From Mycobacterium sp. SM1 (GTDB lineage Bacteria > Actinomycetota > Actinomycetes > Mycobacteriales > Mycobacteriaceae), in assembly GCF_018361265.1 (NCBI RefSeq), contig NZ_JAFLNH010000004.1:186001-250000 (forward strand): 64,000 bases of DNA, in the 5' to 3' direction. Shown here piece by piece: positions 42,815-52,069 of this stretch (its first letter is position 1; each line of letters starts with the position of its first letter). The position numbers and the translations under genes are program-made. The notes under the pieces were generated by a model. The model ran no database searches. It saw only the letters and a list, made by a program, of their open reading frames with translations, and was not told the DNA's origin.

Positions 42815-43264
42815 ATGACAGCCCCGCCCATCCTTGAAGAACGCACCGTTTTACCACCTCAACAACCCGAGGACTTCTCGGCGCTGCTGGCGGCGCTGGG
42901 CTCGGACCAGGTTTTCGTGTGCGGCGGCGACGCCCATCCGATCAGCCTCCCCGACCCTGTCCGGGAGGCGCTGTACAACATCGTGCTGGCCCTCTCGCAG
43001 GGCAAGGGCATCACCCTAGTGCCGCGCCAGAGCAAGCTCACCACTCAGGAGGCAGCCGACCTACTCAACATCTCCAGGCCGACGCTGGTGAAGCTTCTCG
43101 AAGAGGGCCGCATTCCTTTCGAGAAGCCAGGACGGCACCGCAAGGTCAGCCTCGACGCGCTGCTGCAGTATCAGCGGGAGACGCGGACCCGCCGGCGCGC
43201 GGCGCTTGATGAGCTGACCCGAGACTCGGCGAACGAGATCAAGGCGATCCTCCAGGCGCGGTGA
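42815..43264 (+). CDS. Excisionase-type HTH antitoxin of a PIN toxin pair
   Basis: 149 residues. N-terminal region with no recognised fold, then an HTH_17/excisionase domain SKLTTQEAADLLNISRPTLV, KLLEEGRIPFEKPGRHRKVS and a basic C-terminal tail (TRTRRRAALDELTRDSANEI). This class is regularly found directly upstream of PIN-domain toxins. Here the toxin is destroyed, so the antitoxin is an orphan. Confidence 0.82.
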   Translation: MTAPPILEERTVLPPQQPEDFSALLAALGSDQVFVCGGDAHPISLPDPVREALYNIVLALSQGKGITLVPRQSKLTTQEAADLLNISRPTLVKLLEEGRIPFEKPGRHRKVSLDALLQYQRETRTRRRAALDELTRDSANEIKAILQAR

Positions 43265-43278
43265 GGGTTTAAACGAGC

Positions 43279-43344
43279 ATGGCGTTCCCGGTGTTGTTGG
43301 ATGCTTGCGTGCTCGTCCCCATGCCGCTTGTTGATTTTTTCTAG
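43279..43344 (+). pseudogene. PIN-domain toxin, N-terminal stub
   Basis: MAFPVLLDACVLVPMPLVDFF then TAG. The first 18-19 residues match the start of PIN toxins, including the first acidic residue in LLDAC. The remainder is replaced by the insertion to its right. Begins 14 bp after the antitoxin. Confidence 0.78.
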
Positions 43345-43464
43345 TTGCTTCCAGGGAGGGGTGTACGACCCGCTGATTAGCGGGTGTGTCGCAGCCCGGT
43401 AGAGGGCGGTCATCGCGTGATCCTTCGAAACGACGGATCAAGTCACCCGAAGGAGAACAACGCG

Positions 43465-44479
43465 ATGACCAACCACCACCCTATCGATGTTGAGAAGCTG
43501 TTGGAGGAGCAACTCGCCACGGCGAGCCCGGATTTGCTGCGGGCGCTGTTGTCGACGTTTATTCAGGCCCTGATGGGCGCGGAGGCCGACGCGGTGTGCA
43601 GCGCTGGCTATGGGCAACGTAGTCCGGGTCGCACCAATCGGCGCAACGGGTATCGGCCTCGGGATTTCGATACCCGCGTCGGCACGATCGAGCTGGCAAT
43701 TCCCAAGTTGCGCCAGGGGAGCTATTTCCCGGACTGGCTGCTGGAGCGGCGCAAGCGGGCCGAGCGGGCGCTGACCAGTGTGGTGGCGACCTGCTATCTG
43801 CTCGGTGTGTCCACCCGGCGCATGGAGCGCCTCGTCGAATCCCTCGGCGTGACAAGCCTTTCTAAATCGCAGGTCTCGGTCATGGCTGCCGAGCTCGATG
43901 AGGCGGTGGAGGCGTTTCGCACCCGCCCACCAGATGCCGGCCCCTACACGTTTGTGGCCGCGGACGCCCTGGTGCTCAAGGTGCGCGAGGGCGGGCGGGT
44001 GGTCGGGGTGCACACCCTGATCGCCACCGGCGTCAACGCCGAGGGCTACCGCGAAATCCTGGGCGTGCAGGTCACCTCCGCCGAGGATGCAGCGGGCTGG
44101 TTGGCGTTCTTCCGCGACCTGGTGGCTCGCGGGCTGTCCGGGGTGGCCCTGGTCACCAGTGACGCCCATCCCGGGCTGGTCGAGGCCATTGGCGCCACCT
44201 TGCCCGGAGCAGCCTGGCAGCGCTGCCGCACCCATTACGCGGTCAACCTGATGACCGGCACCCCGAAATCGTCCTGGCCGTGGGTGCGCACCCTGCTGCA
44301 CTCGATCTTCGACCAGCCTGACGCGGAATCTGTTGCAGCTCAGTATGATCGAGTACTCGACGCGCTGAGTGGCAAGCTGCCGAAAGTGGCTGAGCACCTT
44401 GATGCCGCCCGCGCCGAGCTGCTGGCGTTCACCGCCTTCCCCAAACAGATCTGGCGCCAGATTTGGTCGAATAATCCCC
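43465..44479 (+). pseudogene. IS1081-like transposase, first 338 codons
   Basis: MTNHHPIDVEKLLEEQLATA... closely resembles IS1081 transposase. Catalytic Asp residues lie in FVAADALVLKV and ALVTSDAHPGL; the Glu is in the separated fragment at 50621. After 44479 the reading frame runs into foreign sequence and stops at 44529. Confidence 0.9.
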
Positions 44480-44689
44480 TATCCGTTAACCGGCCCTCGC
44501 AGGGCGACACGAACCGCGCAGCGGCGTGAGATCCGGGTCGGTCGGTGACGACCGGTGGATGCTGCTGAGGACAGAGCACGGCAGGAAGGGCAGACGGTGA
44601 TGATAGTGCGGGTGCGCATGGTCGATGGCGGGTAGCGGGTCGAGGGAGACTGGGCTGATCGAGATTCGGCGAACGCGTTCCTGACGCAT

Positions 44690-45652
44690 TTGGTCGGGCG
44701 CGGGTTCAGTCTGGCCACGGTGCGCGGGTACGCATTCGACGTGGTGAACCTGGCGCGGTTTCTCGGCGAACGGGGTATGGGGCTGGCCGAGGTCGATGCT
44801 CCGGTGGTGTTCGACTGGATCGATTGGCAGGGGGTGCACCGCGCCGACGGCCCTGGCGGTGCGGATCGGTCCCGCGCGGCTGCGGCGTCGACGGTGAATC
44901 GTCGGGTGGCGGCGGTGCGAGCCTTGTTTGAGTACCTGGTGATGACCGGCCGACGTGGTGATACTCCGGTGCCGTCACCGCGGCGCGGGCAGGGACTGCG
45001 CCGCTCAGAACGGGGGCTGCTGGGTCATCTCGGTCCAGGGCGCGCTCGCCCCGGTGGCAGGCTGGTGCGGCAGCCGCGTCTGCTTCCGGAATCGTTGCCG
45101 GCCAGTGACATCGACGCGTTTGTCGCGACCTTGGCGACGCACCGAGATCGGGCGATGGTGTTGGCGATGCTGCTGGGCGGGTTGCGGTCGGCAGAGGTGC
45201 GGGGGCTGCTGCTGGCCGATGTAGATATGGGTCGACGACGGCTGCGGGTGATCGGCAAGGGCAGCAAGGAACGCCACGTGCCCGTGGATGCCGCTTTCTT
45301 CACCGAGGTCGCAGCGTATCTGCGGTGGGAGCGCCCACCGGGCCTGGCGGCACCGCAGTGTTTCGTAGTACTGCGGGGCCCGACCGCCGGCGCACCGGTC
45401 AGCGAGGCAGGGCTGCGCAGCCTATTTCGCCGCCACCGGGAGCTCTCCGGCGCGACCCGGGTGCGCCCGCATCGGCTGCGCCACACCTACGGCACCGAAT
45501 TGGCTTCCGGGGGAATTGATCTGCTCGCATTGCGGGCGTTGATGGGGCATGTCTCGCCGGAGACCACGGCCCGCTACGTGCACCTGTCGGTGGAACAACT
45601 CGCCGCCGAATATTGCGCCGCGCGCGCGAGTCTGGCTGGAGCACTGCGATGA
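44690..45652 (+). CDS. Tyrosine recombinase, short type (outer transposon)
   Basis: 320 residues from TTG 44690; catalytic residues LLGGLRSAEVRGL (Arg), VIGKGSKERHVPV (Lys), RPHRLRHTYGTEL, LMGHVSPETTARYVHL are complete. The natural start is probably ATG 44618 (MVDGG), but TAG at 44633-44635 interrupts it; from GTC GAG GGA on, the frame is open. The N-terminal part of the SAM-like domain is therefore lost unless the amber codon is read through. Overlaps the next gene by four bases. Confidence 0.82.
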   Translation: MVGRGFSLATVRGYAFDVVNLARFLGERGMGLAEVDAPVVFDWIDWQGVHRADGPGGADRSRAAAASTVNRRVAAVRALFEYLVMTGRRGDTPVPSPRRGQGLRRSERGLLGHLGPGRARPGGRLVRQPRLLPESLPASDIDAFVATLATHRDRAMVLAMLLGGLRSAEVRGLLLADVDMGRRRLRVIGKGSKERHVPVDAAFFTEVAAYLRWERPPGLAAPQCFVVLRGPTAGAPVSEAGLRSLFRRHRELSGATRVRPHRLRHTYGTELASGGIDLLALRALMGHVSPETTARYVHLSVEQLAAEYCAARASLAGALR

Positions 45653-47181
45653 CCGCGCCGGCAGTCGACCGGGGTGTCGACACCGATGCACTGCTGGGCG
45701 GCTACTTCGATTACGTCGCGGGCCTGGGCCTCGGTGAGCGGGCGGTGCGCGACCGCATTCGCATCGCGCGCGACTTCCTCTCCCGCCACCGGAATCTTGC
45801 CGCGTGGATGACTCTGCCCGCCACCGTGCGGGCCGCCGAGCTGCAGTCGAGCAGAGCCTGGCCGCTGGTGTGCTACGCGATTGGCACCGACCGGATCCGG
45901 CTGGATGTCGAGCTGGCCGCGGTCAAGCAGCTGACCAGGCTCGGCCACGCCGTCGCGGCGCGTGATCCGGGTGGGTTCGCGGCGATACGAGATGCGGGAA
46001 ACCGGTTGGGCTGGACCAGCTCCTGGGTCGAAACGGTGCTCGGTGAGTGCCTGGCGGTGCTGCTGGCCTGCCGCGGAGGGCTGGTTGCCGACCTCACCGT
46101 GCAGGGCATCGACGAGTTCGATGCCGCGCTATCGGTCAGCTCGATCCCACCCTCGTCGCGGCGCGCCTACCGGGCACGGCTGGCCAGCCTGCGCCAGCTG
46201 CTGTTCGAGACCGGTGTGGTCGACACCGCACCGCGGCGGCGAGTCTGGGCGCGCAGCCTCGAGCCGCGCTTCGCCGACGTGGCGATGGCCGAACCGATCC
46301 GGGACACGTTGTTGCGCTATGTCCGGGTGCGCGCAGCGGTGCTGCGCCCGAAGTCGGTGGAGTCGCTGATCAACGATCTGCTGCCGTTCGCCGAATACCT
46401 CACCACCCACCACCCCGATATCACCTGTTTGAGCCAGCTGGACCGGGCCTGCATCGAGGGCTACCTGACCTGGAACCGCACCCGGGGCTGGCGCGGGCAA
46501 CGCGCCGCCGCCGGCGCGCGGCGCACCATCTCGGCCGCGGTCGCCCAATCGGCGGTGCTGAGCCTGCGCAACCTGCTCGACGACATCACCGCCTGGGGCT
46601 GGCAGCAGGCACCACCGCGGCGGCTGGTCTTCGCCGCCGATGTCCCCAAACTCGACCAGCCGCTGCCGCGTGCCCTGGCCCCCGACGTCGATGCGGCGGT
46701 GATGAACGCCATTGCCGACCTGGATGATCCGTTCACCCGCGTCGGGCTGACCGTGCTGCGCGGTGCCGGGCTGCGGGTCGGCGAACTGCTCGACCTGGAA
46801 CTGGGCAGCATCATCGATTACGGACCCGCCGGCACCTGGTTGAAAGTGCCGCTGGGCAAGCTGGCCACCGAACGCATGGTGCCGCTGTCGGCGGCCACCG
46901 TCGCCGTCCTCGATGAGTGGGTCAGCTACCGTGGTGCGCACCGGCCGTTGCCGCACCCACGCACCGGTGTGCTCACCGACTTTCTGTTCACCCAGCGCGG
47001 GCGTCGCCTCGGCTATACCCGGCTTCGCAATGGGCTGCTCGCCGCCGCCAAAGCCGCCGGGCTACGCGCACCCCACGGCGGCGCACTCGTCGTCACTCCT
47101 CATCAGCTGCGCCACACTTGGGCCACAGAACTGGCGAATGCCGGCATGAGCCTACAGGCGTTGATGGCGTTGCTCGGGCAT
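45649..47181 (+). pseudogene. Tyrosine recombinase, long type (outer transposon), N-terminal 511 codons
   Basis: Contains the core-binding region and most of the catalytic domain: RGAGLRVGELLDLELGS (Arg), VPLGKLATERMVPL (Lys), TPHQLRHTWATEL. It is cut directly after the codon for the conserved His in LMALLGH. The remaining 136 residues, including the Tyr, are at 50163-50573. The open frame beyond 47181 is antisense to the inner transposon. Confidence 0.9.
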
Positions 47182-47211
47182 TATGCGGGTGATCTTGTCA
47201 AGTGGGTGCGG

Positions 47212-49038
47212 TCAGGAGGCGGCATCGTCGAGGCGGGCGAGCAGTCCGTCGAACACTTTCTGGCGGCCGAGTTGTCCTTTCTCGGCGGCGTCGTCGCGTT
47301 GTGCCTGCAGAGTCGGGCGGAATTCGATGGTGGTCTGGAAGAAAGTGCAGGATTCGCAGATGGATTCGAAGTGGCAGTCCAGGCCGACGGGTCGGGCGCA
47401 GTAGCCGTTGCCGAGCATGCGGCGGTGCATCTCGGCACGGAGCTTGCGCATTTCAGCGCCTTCGGCGTCGGCGGGAAGTGCGCGCGGCTGATCGTAGAGG
47501 GCTTCGACTTTTTCACTGACGGAGAAGTATTCGTCGGCGACAGTGCGATCGGCGATTCGGGCGTAAACGAGCGTCATACGCATAGATCGGTGACCCAACA
47601 GCGCGGCCAGCGCTTCCAGGGACATGCCGCGGTTGATCGCCTGGGTCGCCAAGGTATGCCTGAGACGATGCGGCGAAACACGGCCGATGCCAGCCGCTTT
47701 CGCGGCTTCAGCGACTGCCCGATCGACGCGGCCCTCGCCGATGCGTTGGCCGTATTCGATAAACAGGTAGGGGCTGCGCAAGCTGGTGGGTCGGTTGGCG
47801 ATCCAGGCGTCGAGGAGGTCCTTGAGTTGGGGGTGCAAGGGGATGTAGCGGTCGGTGCGCAGTTTCCCCAGCGGCACGTGCAACCAGTATGCCGCCCCGA
47901 TCTGCACCACGGAATCAACTGTGAGATCGAGGAATTCGCCCTTGCTCAGCCCAGTGCGGGCCAGAAACTCCACACACAGTCGAACGAACGGATCATCAGC
48001 GGTGCGCGCGGCCTGCAGCAGCTTGGTGAACGCGGCGTCGTCGAGGAAGCGGGGCAGCGGGTCGTCGCGCAGCGGCAGGTCGCCGGTGAACATGAGCACG
48101 CGGGCGGGAATGTCGTCGCCGCACCATTCGGTGAGCCGGTCGAAGCAGGTGCGCAGGGTACCGAGGTGTTCGGCGAGACTGATCTTGGACAACCGCCCAC
48201 CGCGGGCCGAGGGCCGGGTGCTCAGGTGCAGCTTGTAGGCCTCGATGTGTGTCCGACGCAGGTCGGCGACGCAGACCACCTCGGGGGCGTTCGCGGCGAG
48301 CCAACCGGCGAACTCCCGCAGCACGCCTTCGACGCGCACCATCGTCGACGCCCGCAGCGACAGCCGTGTCTGGGCGATGTAACCGGTCAGGGTGGCCGCC
48401 AGCCGCGGCGGGACCGCCGCCCACTGGGCGGCCCGTTCAGCCGAGCGGTTTGGGCTGGTCTTGCGGGGCGCGGTGTCCAGGACGCCGAGGTGGAACAGGG
48501 TGGTCTGCGCACCGAACAGCGCCGCGCTCAGTGCCTTGGCGCCGTGGCTGCCGGGTCGGTGGCGAGTTATCGCGCTGATCAACGCTTTTCGCTGCGTATC
48601 GATCACCGGCTGGGTCAGCTTCTCGGGAGTCAGCCCGGCCAGCGCGGCCACCTTGGCCAGGGCGGACCACTGCAGGCGGGTCACGACGGGACCGAACCCG
48701 AGCTCAGTGGAGGTCGCCACGAACCGTTGGTGGAACCTGCGGTGATGGTGAGCGGCGACTTCGCCGAGGTAGGGCCGGCACGCCACGAGATAGTCCGGGC
48801 TGGGCCGCAGCCGTCCCGTCACGATCAGCCAACCGACCACCCGTCGATCCTTCAGCGGCAAAGCGCACTGGGTTGCCAGCGGCAACGCAGACCAGCCCGC
48901 CACACCCACGCGGGTGAAGAACGTGCGGGCCACCGAGGTCACCGGGTGTCCCGCGAACATCCTGGCCGCAACGAGGTCGGCCCTATACGCCTCGACGAGC
49001 TCCTCGATGTCGGGGCGAGGTGCCGGTGACCGGTTCAT
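47212..49038 (-). CDS. Tyrosine recombinase, long type (inner transposon), Arg I replaced
   Basis: 608 residues. Lys in VPLGKLRTDRYIPL, HRLRHTLATQAI, LLGHRSMRMTLVYARI are present, as is the C-terminal Cys cluster GYCARPVGLDCHFESICESC. At the first catalytic Arg position the sequence is ARTGLSKGEFLDL: Ser (AGC) where the outer copy has GLRVGEL. Loss of this Arg usually abolishes cleavage. ATG 49038 overlaps the stop of the short recombinase. Confidence 0.87.
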   Translation of the reverse strand: MNRSPAPRPDIEELVEAYRADLVAARMFAGHPVTSVARTFFTRVGVAGWSALPLATQCALPLKDRRVVGWLIVTGRLRPSPDYLVACRPYLGEVAAHHHRRFHQRFVATSTELGFGPVVTRLQWSALAKVAALAGLTPEKLTQPVIDTQRKALISAITRHRPGSHGAKALSAALFGAQTTLFHLGVLDTAPRKTSPNRSAERAAQWAAVPPRLAATLTGYIAQTRLSLRASTMVRVEGVLREFAGWLAANAPEVVCVADLRRTHIEAYKLHLSTRPSARGGRLSKISLAEHLGTLRTCFDRLTEWCGDDIPARVLMFTGDLPLRDDPLPRFLDDAAFTKLLQAARTADDPFVRLCVEFLARTGLSKGEFLDLTVDSVVQIGAAYWLHVPLGKLRTDRYIPLHPQLKDLLDAWIANRPTSLRSPYLFIEYGQRIGEGRVDRAVAEAAKAAGIGRVSPHRLRHTLATQAINRGMSLEALAALLGHRSMRMTLVYARIADRTVADEYFSVSEKVEALYDQPRALPADAEGAEMRKLRAEMHRRMLGNGYCARPVGLDCHFESICESCTFFQTTIEFRPTLQAQRDDAAEKGQLGRQKVFDGLLARLDDAAS

Positions 49039-50081
49039 TTCTCGGCCGCCTCACCGGACGCGACGACCTGCGCCTCGATCGCCTCGGCGGCCCGCAGGTA
49101 CTCCCGTTCCAGCCAGTCGTTGGCCAGATGCAGATAGATGCGGGTCGAGTCGATCGATGCGTGGCCGGCCTGAGCCTGGATCGCCTCCAGCGCCATCCCC
49201 GCCTCCCGCAGCCGGGTGAAACAGGTGTGCCGCAGCTGATGGCACGTCGCCTGGGTCAGCCCGGCGCGACCGCGCGCACCCTCGAGGATCTCGTCCAGAC
49301 CGGCAGCCGACAACGGCTCGCCACGCCGGGATCCCTTCAACACCACGAACACTCGATCGGTCGACGTCTGCGGGCGCTCCTGATCCAGATAGTCCCCCAG
49401 CGATGCGAAGAACCGCGCCGATACCGGCACCATCCGCTGCCGACCGCCCTTGCCTTCGGCCACGAACACCCGCCGCTCGCCGGCGTTGACATCGTCGAGG
49501 CGCAGTCCCAGCACCTCACAGCGTCGCAGACCACCCAGCAGCATCGCCTCGACCATGGCCCGGTCGCGGTGGGTGCGCAGCGCCGCCCGCAACGCGTCGA
49601 CCTCGCTTGGCACCAGCACCCGGGGCAGCGTGCGCGGGGTGCGGATCAACGGCACGCCGCCCTTGCCGCGCCGAGCACCGGGGCGACGCGCCGCCAGGCT
49701 TGTCGGGACGGGGTTGCAGGTGACGCCGGTATCACCGCGGGCCGCGAGGTAGGCATACAGGCCACGCACACTGGACAACCGGCGGGCGATCGTGCGCGAC
49801 GCCAACCCTGGCTCGCCGTCCTCCAACCGCACCACCTGCTCGCCCAAGCGGGCAGTGCGTTGAGAAGCCAAGAACGCGAAGACATCTGCGGCGTTCACCT
49901 GAGCCGGTTGCTTGGCAACTACACCGAAGAAGATCTTCAAATCCGACGCCACCGCCAGCCATGTGTTGGTCCGGGCTCGCGCCGCAACGAAGGCCAGGTA
50001 GTCATCCAGCAGCGAATGCCCTAGGGTGATCGCGACCAGTTCCGCCCCACGATGGTGACGAACCAGGCACGGCATGAACAC
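49035..50081 (-). CDS. Tyrosine recombinase, short type (inner transposon)
   Basis: 348 residues (ATG 50081 or 50075). Complete catalytic set: LLGGLRRCEVLGL, AEGKGGRQRMVPV, CHQLRHTCFTRL, AGHASIDSTRIYLHL. SAM-like domain at residues 25-120. Probably transcribed together with the long recombinase. Confidence 0.88.
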   Translation of the reverse strand: MFMPCLVRHHRGAELVAITLGHSLLDDYLAFVAARARTNTWLAVASDLKIFFGVVAKQPAQVNAADVFAFLASQRTARLGEQVVRLEDGEPGLASRTIARRLSSVRGLYAYLAARGDTGVTCNPVPTSLAARRPGARRGKGGVPLIRTPRTLPRVLVPSEVDALRAALRTHRDRAMVEAMLLGGLRRCEVLGLRLDDVNAGERRVFVAEGKGGRQRMVPVSARFFASLGDYLDQERPQTSTDRVFVVLKGSRRGEPLSAAGLDEILEGARGRAGLTQATCHQLRHTCFTRLREAGMALEAIQAQAGHASIDSTRIYLHLANDWLEREYLRAAEAIEAQVVASGEAAEK

Positions 50082-50162
50082 GACAACCTCCCGCCGCCAG
50101 CATCCGCGTCAGCCCCGCTGGATCACGGCAGACACGCCGAATATCACCCGTATATCAAACAT

Positions 50163-50573
50163 GTCACGCCGCAGATGACGATCCGCTACGCCACACTCGC
50201 CTCGCCCACTCTGCGCGCCGCTTACGACGAGGCCATGGGCAAGATGCGCCGCCAGTTCACCCTCACCCCGGTCGGCAAACCCATCCTGCCCGACAAGGTC
50301 AGCTGGCTGAACAGCGAGATGCTGAAAACCCGTGTGGCGCACGGCTACTGCGCCCGCCACCCGGCCGCCGGCGCCTGCCCGTATGCCAACATCTGCGAAA
50401 CCTGCGACAACTACATCACCGCACCCGAATTTCGCGGCGCCCTCACCGATCAACTCGCCGACATCCAGGTCCTCAAGACCGACGCCGAGACCCGCGGCTG
50501 GACCGACGAAGCCGCCCGCCACGCCCACGTCGCGCACGCCCTCACGGACCACCTGCAGCGCCTCGACCGCTGA
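50163..50573 (+). pseudogene. C-terminal part of the outer long recombinase
   Basis: Resumes VTPQMTIRYATLASPTLRAA with the nucleophile Tyr in IRYATL, then the Cys cluster GYCARHPAAGACPYANICETC shared by this recombinase type. Ends at TGA 50571-50573. Joined to 45649-47181 it gives 647 residues. Confidence 0.88.
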
Positions 50574-50620
50574 AACCCCGAACCAGCCACCGGGTTGACC
50601 CACCCCCGAGGGCCGGATAA

Positions 50621-50820
50621 AGGAGCGGCTCAACAAAGAGATCCGGCGCCGAACCGACGTGGTGGGCATCTTCCCCGATCGCAGTGCGATCATCCGCCTC
50701 GTCGGCGCGGTGTTAGCTGAACAGCACGACGAATGGATCGAAGGCCGCCGCTACCTTGGCCTCGACGTGCTCACCCGATCCCGCGCAGTGCTGGCCCACC
50801 ACCGACCAACCAATCGATGA
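50621..50820 (+). pseudogene. C-terminal part of the IS1081-like transposase
   Basis: Resumes QERLNKEIRRRTDVVGIFPD (with the CAG codon completed by base 44479), includes the catalytic Glu and ends RAVLAHHRPTNR at TGA 50818-50820. Confidence 0.88.
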
Positions 50821-50969
50821 CCAGTCCGGCACCACCACCCCGGCATTGACGGCCTAAACTCCCACCCGAAGGGTCACGCATCGAGCGAACTCATACACCA
50901 CCACTCCGGACTTGGCCCGGGAGCCGAGCATCACAAAGCAGAGACCATATCCGCAGCTAGATAGCATAA

Positions 50970-51043
50970 GGGGCGGTAGCTCAGTCGGTTAGAGCCGCGG
51001 ACTCATAATCCGTTGGTCGCGGGTTCGAGCCCCGCCCGCCCCA
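50970..51043 (+). tRNA. tRNA-Met (CAT anticodon), island attachment gene
   Basis: Acceptor GGGGCGG/CCGCCCC, anticodon stem CGGAC with loop TCATAA (CAT), T arm CGGGTTCGAGCCCCG. Elongator Met is most likely; an Ile tRNA modified at C34 has the same anticodon. Its 3' 45 bp recur at 63250. Confidence 0.92.
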
Positions 51044-51044
51044 C
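50999..51044. repeat. Left 46-bp att repeat of the tRNA-Met island
   Basis: 46 bp identical to 63250-63295, covering the anticodon arm to the 3' end of tRNA-Met. Marks the left border of the island. Confidence 0.93.
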
Positions 51045-51088
51045 CGAAAAGTGCCTGCTAGAGCTCTGCTAGAGCGCATTTGTGACGG

Positions 51089-51973
51089 TTAGCGCGCTAG
51101 GTACTGAGCCAATTTACCGGCGTCGTACCGGCGTGTGGCGCGGTACGGCGGCGCTAGCCGCTTGAGGATCGACTTTCGACAATTTGTTGTCGATGTGAAG
51201 TGGCTGGGATGGTTGTGAATCCTCAAGCGGCTAGCGGGGTTTCGATGGCCAGTTTCGATGGCCAAGTCGGCGAAGAGGGTCTGCATGTTGACGCGGAGTT
51301 GTTCGTAGTCGCGGTCGAGGCGGGTCCAGTGCGCGGGTTTGCGACCCATGCGTGGGCTGGGTATCCCGGCGAGGATGGGCGCGATGACCTGGTCTCGCGG
51401 GGTGAGCAGCGCGGCGATGGTGCGCGCGGCCTGCGTGGGCACCAGGTAGCGGCGGGTCTGTGCGGGCTTGTCGACGAGCTGTGTGCCGCGAAGTTTAGGT
51501 AGGCCGTAGGCCGCCTGACGCACGGTGTAGCTGCTGTGGTCGTGCCCGGTGACGGCGTGGACCTTGGCGGTGCACTCGGCGAGGGTGCACCCGCACCGCG
51601 TCATGCATGCGGGGTTTGTTGAGGTCGACACCGCCGACCCGGGTGGCACCCAACCGGACACCGGCGGGCAGCTCGTCGAGGATGTCGTCGGCGAGGAATC
51701 CGGTGTCCACGCAGTCTAGACTAGGGCGGTGGCGAACCGCTCGACGACGCCGGCCAGCCAAGTGACGATCTCGGGAAACTTCTCGATCATCCGCCCGCGG
51801 CGCAACTCCGCGGTGCTGTGCGCGATCGCCTCGAACCAAAGCACGCGGTCGCTTTTGGTATAGGCCTTGCCGGTCAGCCTCCCGAAGTGCAGCTTGAACA
51901 CGGCCAGGTCAAACGTAGGTGTCTTGATCGCGGCCTCGATCACCGAGGCCTGACTTCCGCAGATAGTGGGCAC
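51089..51973 (-). pseudogene. Decayed gene of an uncharacterised winged-helix-like family
   Basis: Two frames carry its parts: 51716-51973 (YTKSDRVLWFEAIAHSTAEL) and 51089-51661 (TVRQAAYGLPKLRGTQLVDK, ARTIAALLTPRDQVIAPILA). A break lies between 51661 and 51716. The C-terminus is altered by a 13-bp tandem duplication near 51238-51264, which shifts the frame past the expected end (LAIETPLAA). I recognise the pattern from mycobacterial mobile regions but know no function. Confidence 0.6.
51153..51235. repeat. 17-bp perfect inverted repeat with a smaller palindrome in its loop
   Basis: GCTAGCCGCTTGAGGAT at 51153-51169 and its complement at 51219-51235. The 49-bp loop contains TCGACAA/TTGTCGA. 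One arm is the natural end of the decayed gene, the other a copy of it. Confidence 0.75.
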
Positions 51974-52069
51974 ACGGATCGCCGGATTTGGGCGTTTACT
52001 AGCGCAAACGTGGGATGAGCCGATTTGGGTCGTGTTACTACACGACGCCAGCGATCCGGGCGGGGTTCG

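Larger units (their letters stand above)
47182..50159 (-). mobile_element. Inner two-recombinase (Tn554-like) transposon
   Basis: Left end TATGCGGGTGAT and, reading inward at the right, TATACGGGTGAT (11 of 12). CAT occurs at both junctions (47179-47181 and 50160-50162). Removing the insert rejoins GGG CAT GTC ACG CCG, the expected LGHVTP of the outer recombinase. Encodes the same two recombinase types on the opposite strand. Confidence 0.88.
44480..50620 (+). mobile_element. Outer two-recombinase (Tn554-like) transposon
   Basis: Starts TATCCG and ends CGGATAA. Inverted ends TATCCG...CCGGCCCTCG and CGAGGGCCGGATA match over 13 bp if seven bases are skipped on the left. Encodes a short and a long tyrosine recombinase. 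Contains a second transposon of the same kind at 47182-50159; without it the element is about 3.16 kb. Confidence 0.85.
43415..50879 (+). mobile_element. IS1081-like (IS256 family) element, interrupted by a two-recombinase transposon
   Basis: Left end GCGTGATCCTTCG and right end (reading inward) GCGTGACCCTTCG are inverted repeats. The transposase is split at 44479/50621, and joining the parts restores a 404-residue frame. I cannot find an 8-bp target duplication; the 70 bp between the toxin stub and 43415 (with a small CCCGCT/AGCGGG hairpin) may belong to the element or to another event. Confidence 0.85.

Noticed and set aside
43345..43414. Hairpin CCCGCT/AGCGGG as a terminator for the toxin locus
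   Set aside because: It lies in unassigned sequence between the toxin stub and the insertion sequence end, is only 6 bp long and lacks a U-run; it may be part of a mobile element end.
47182..49029. Plus-strand open frame continuing the outer long recombinase for 600 further codons
   Set aside because: This part is antisense to the intact inner recombinase. The true C-terminus of the interrupted gene is at 50163-50573.
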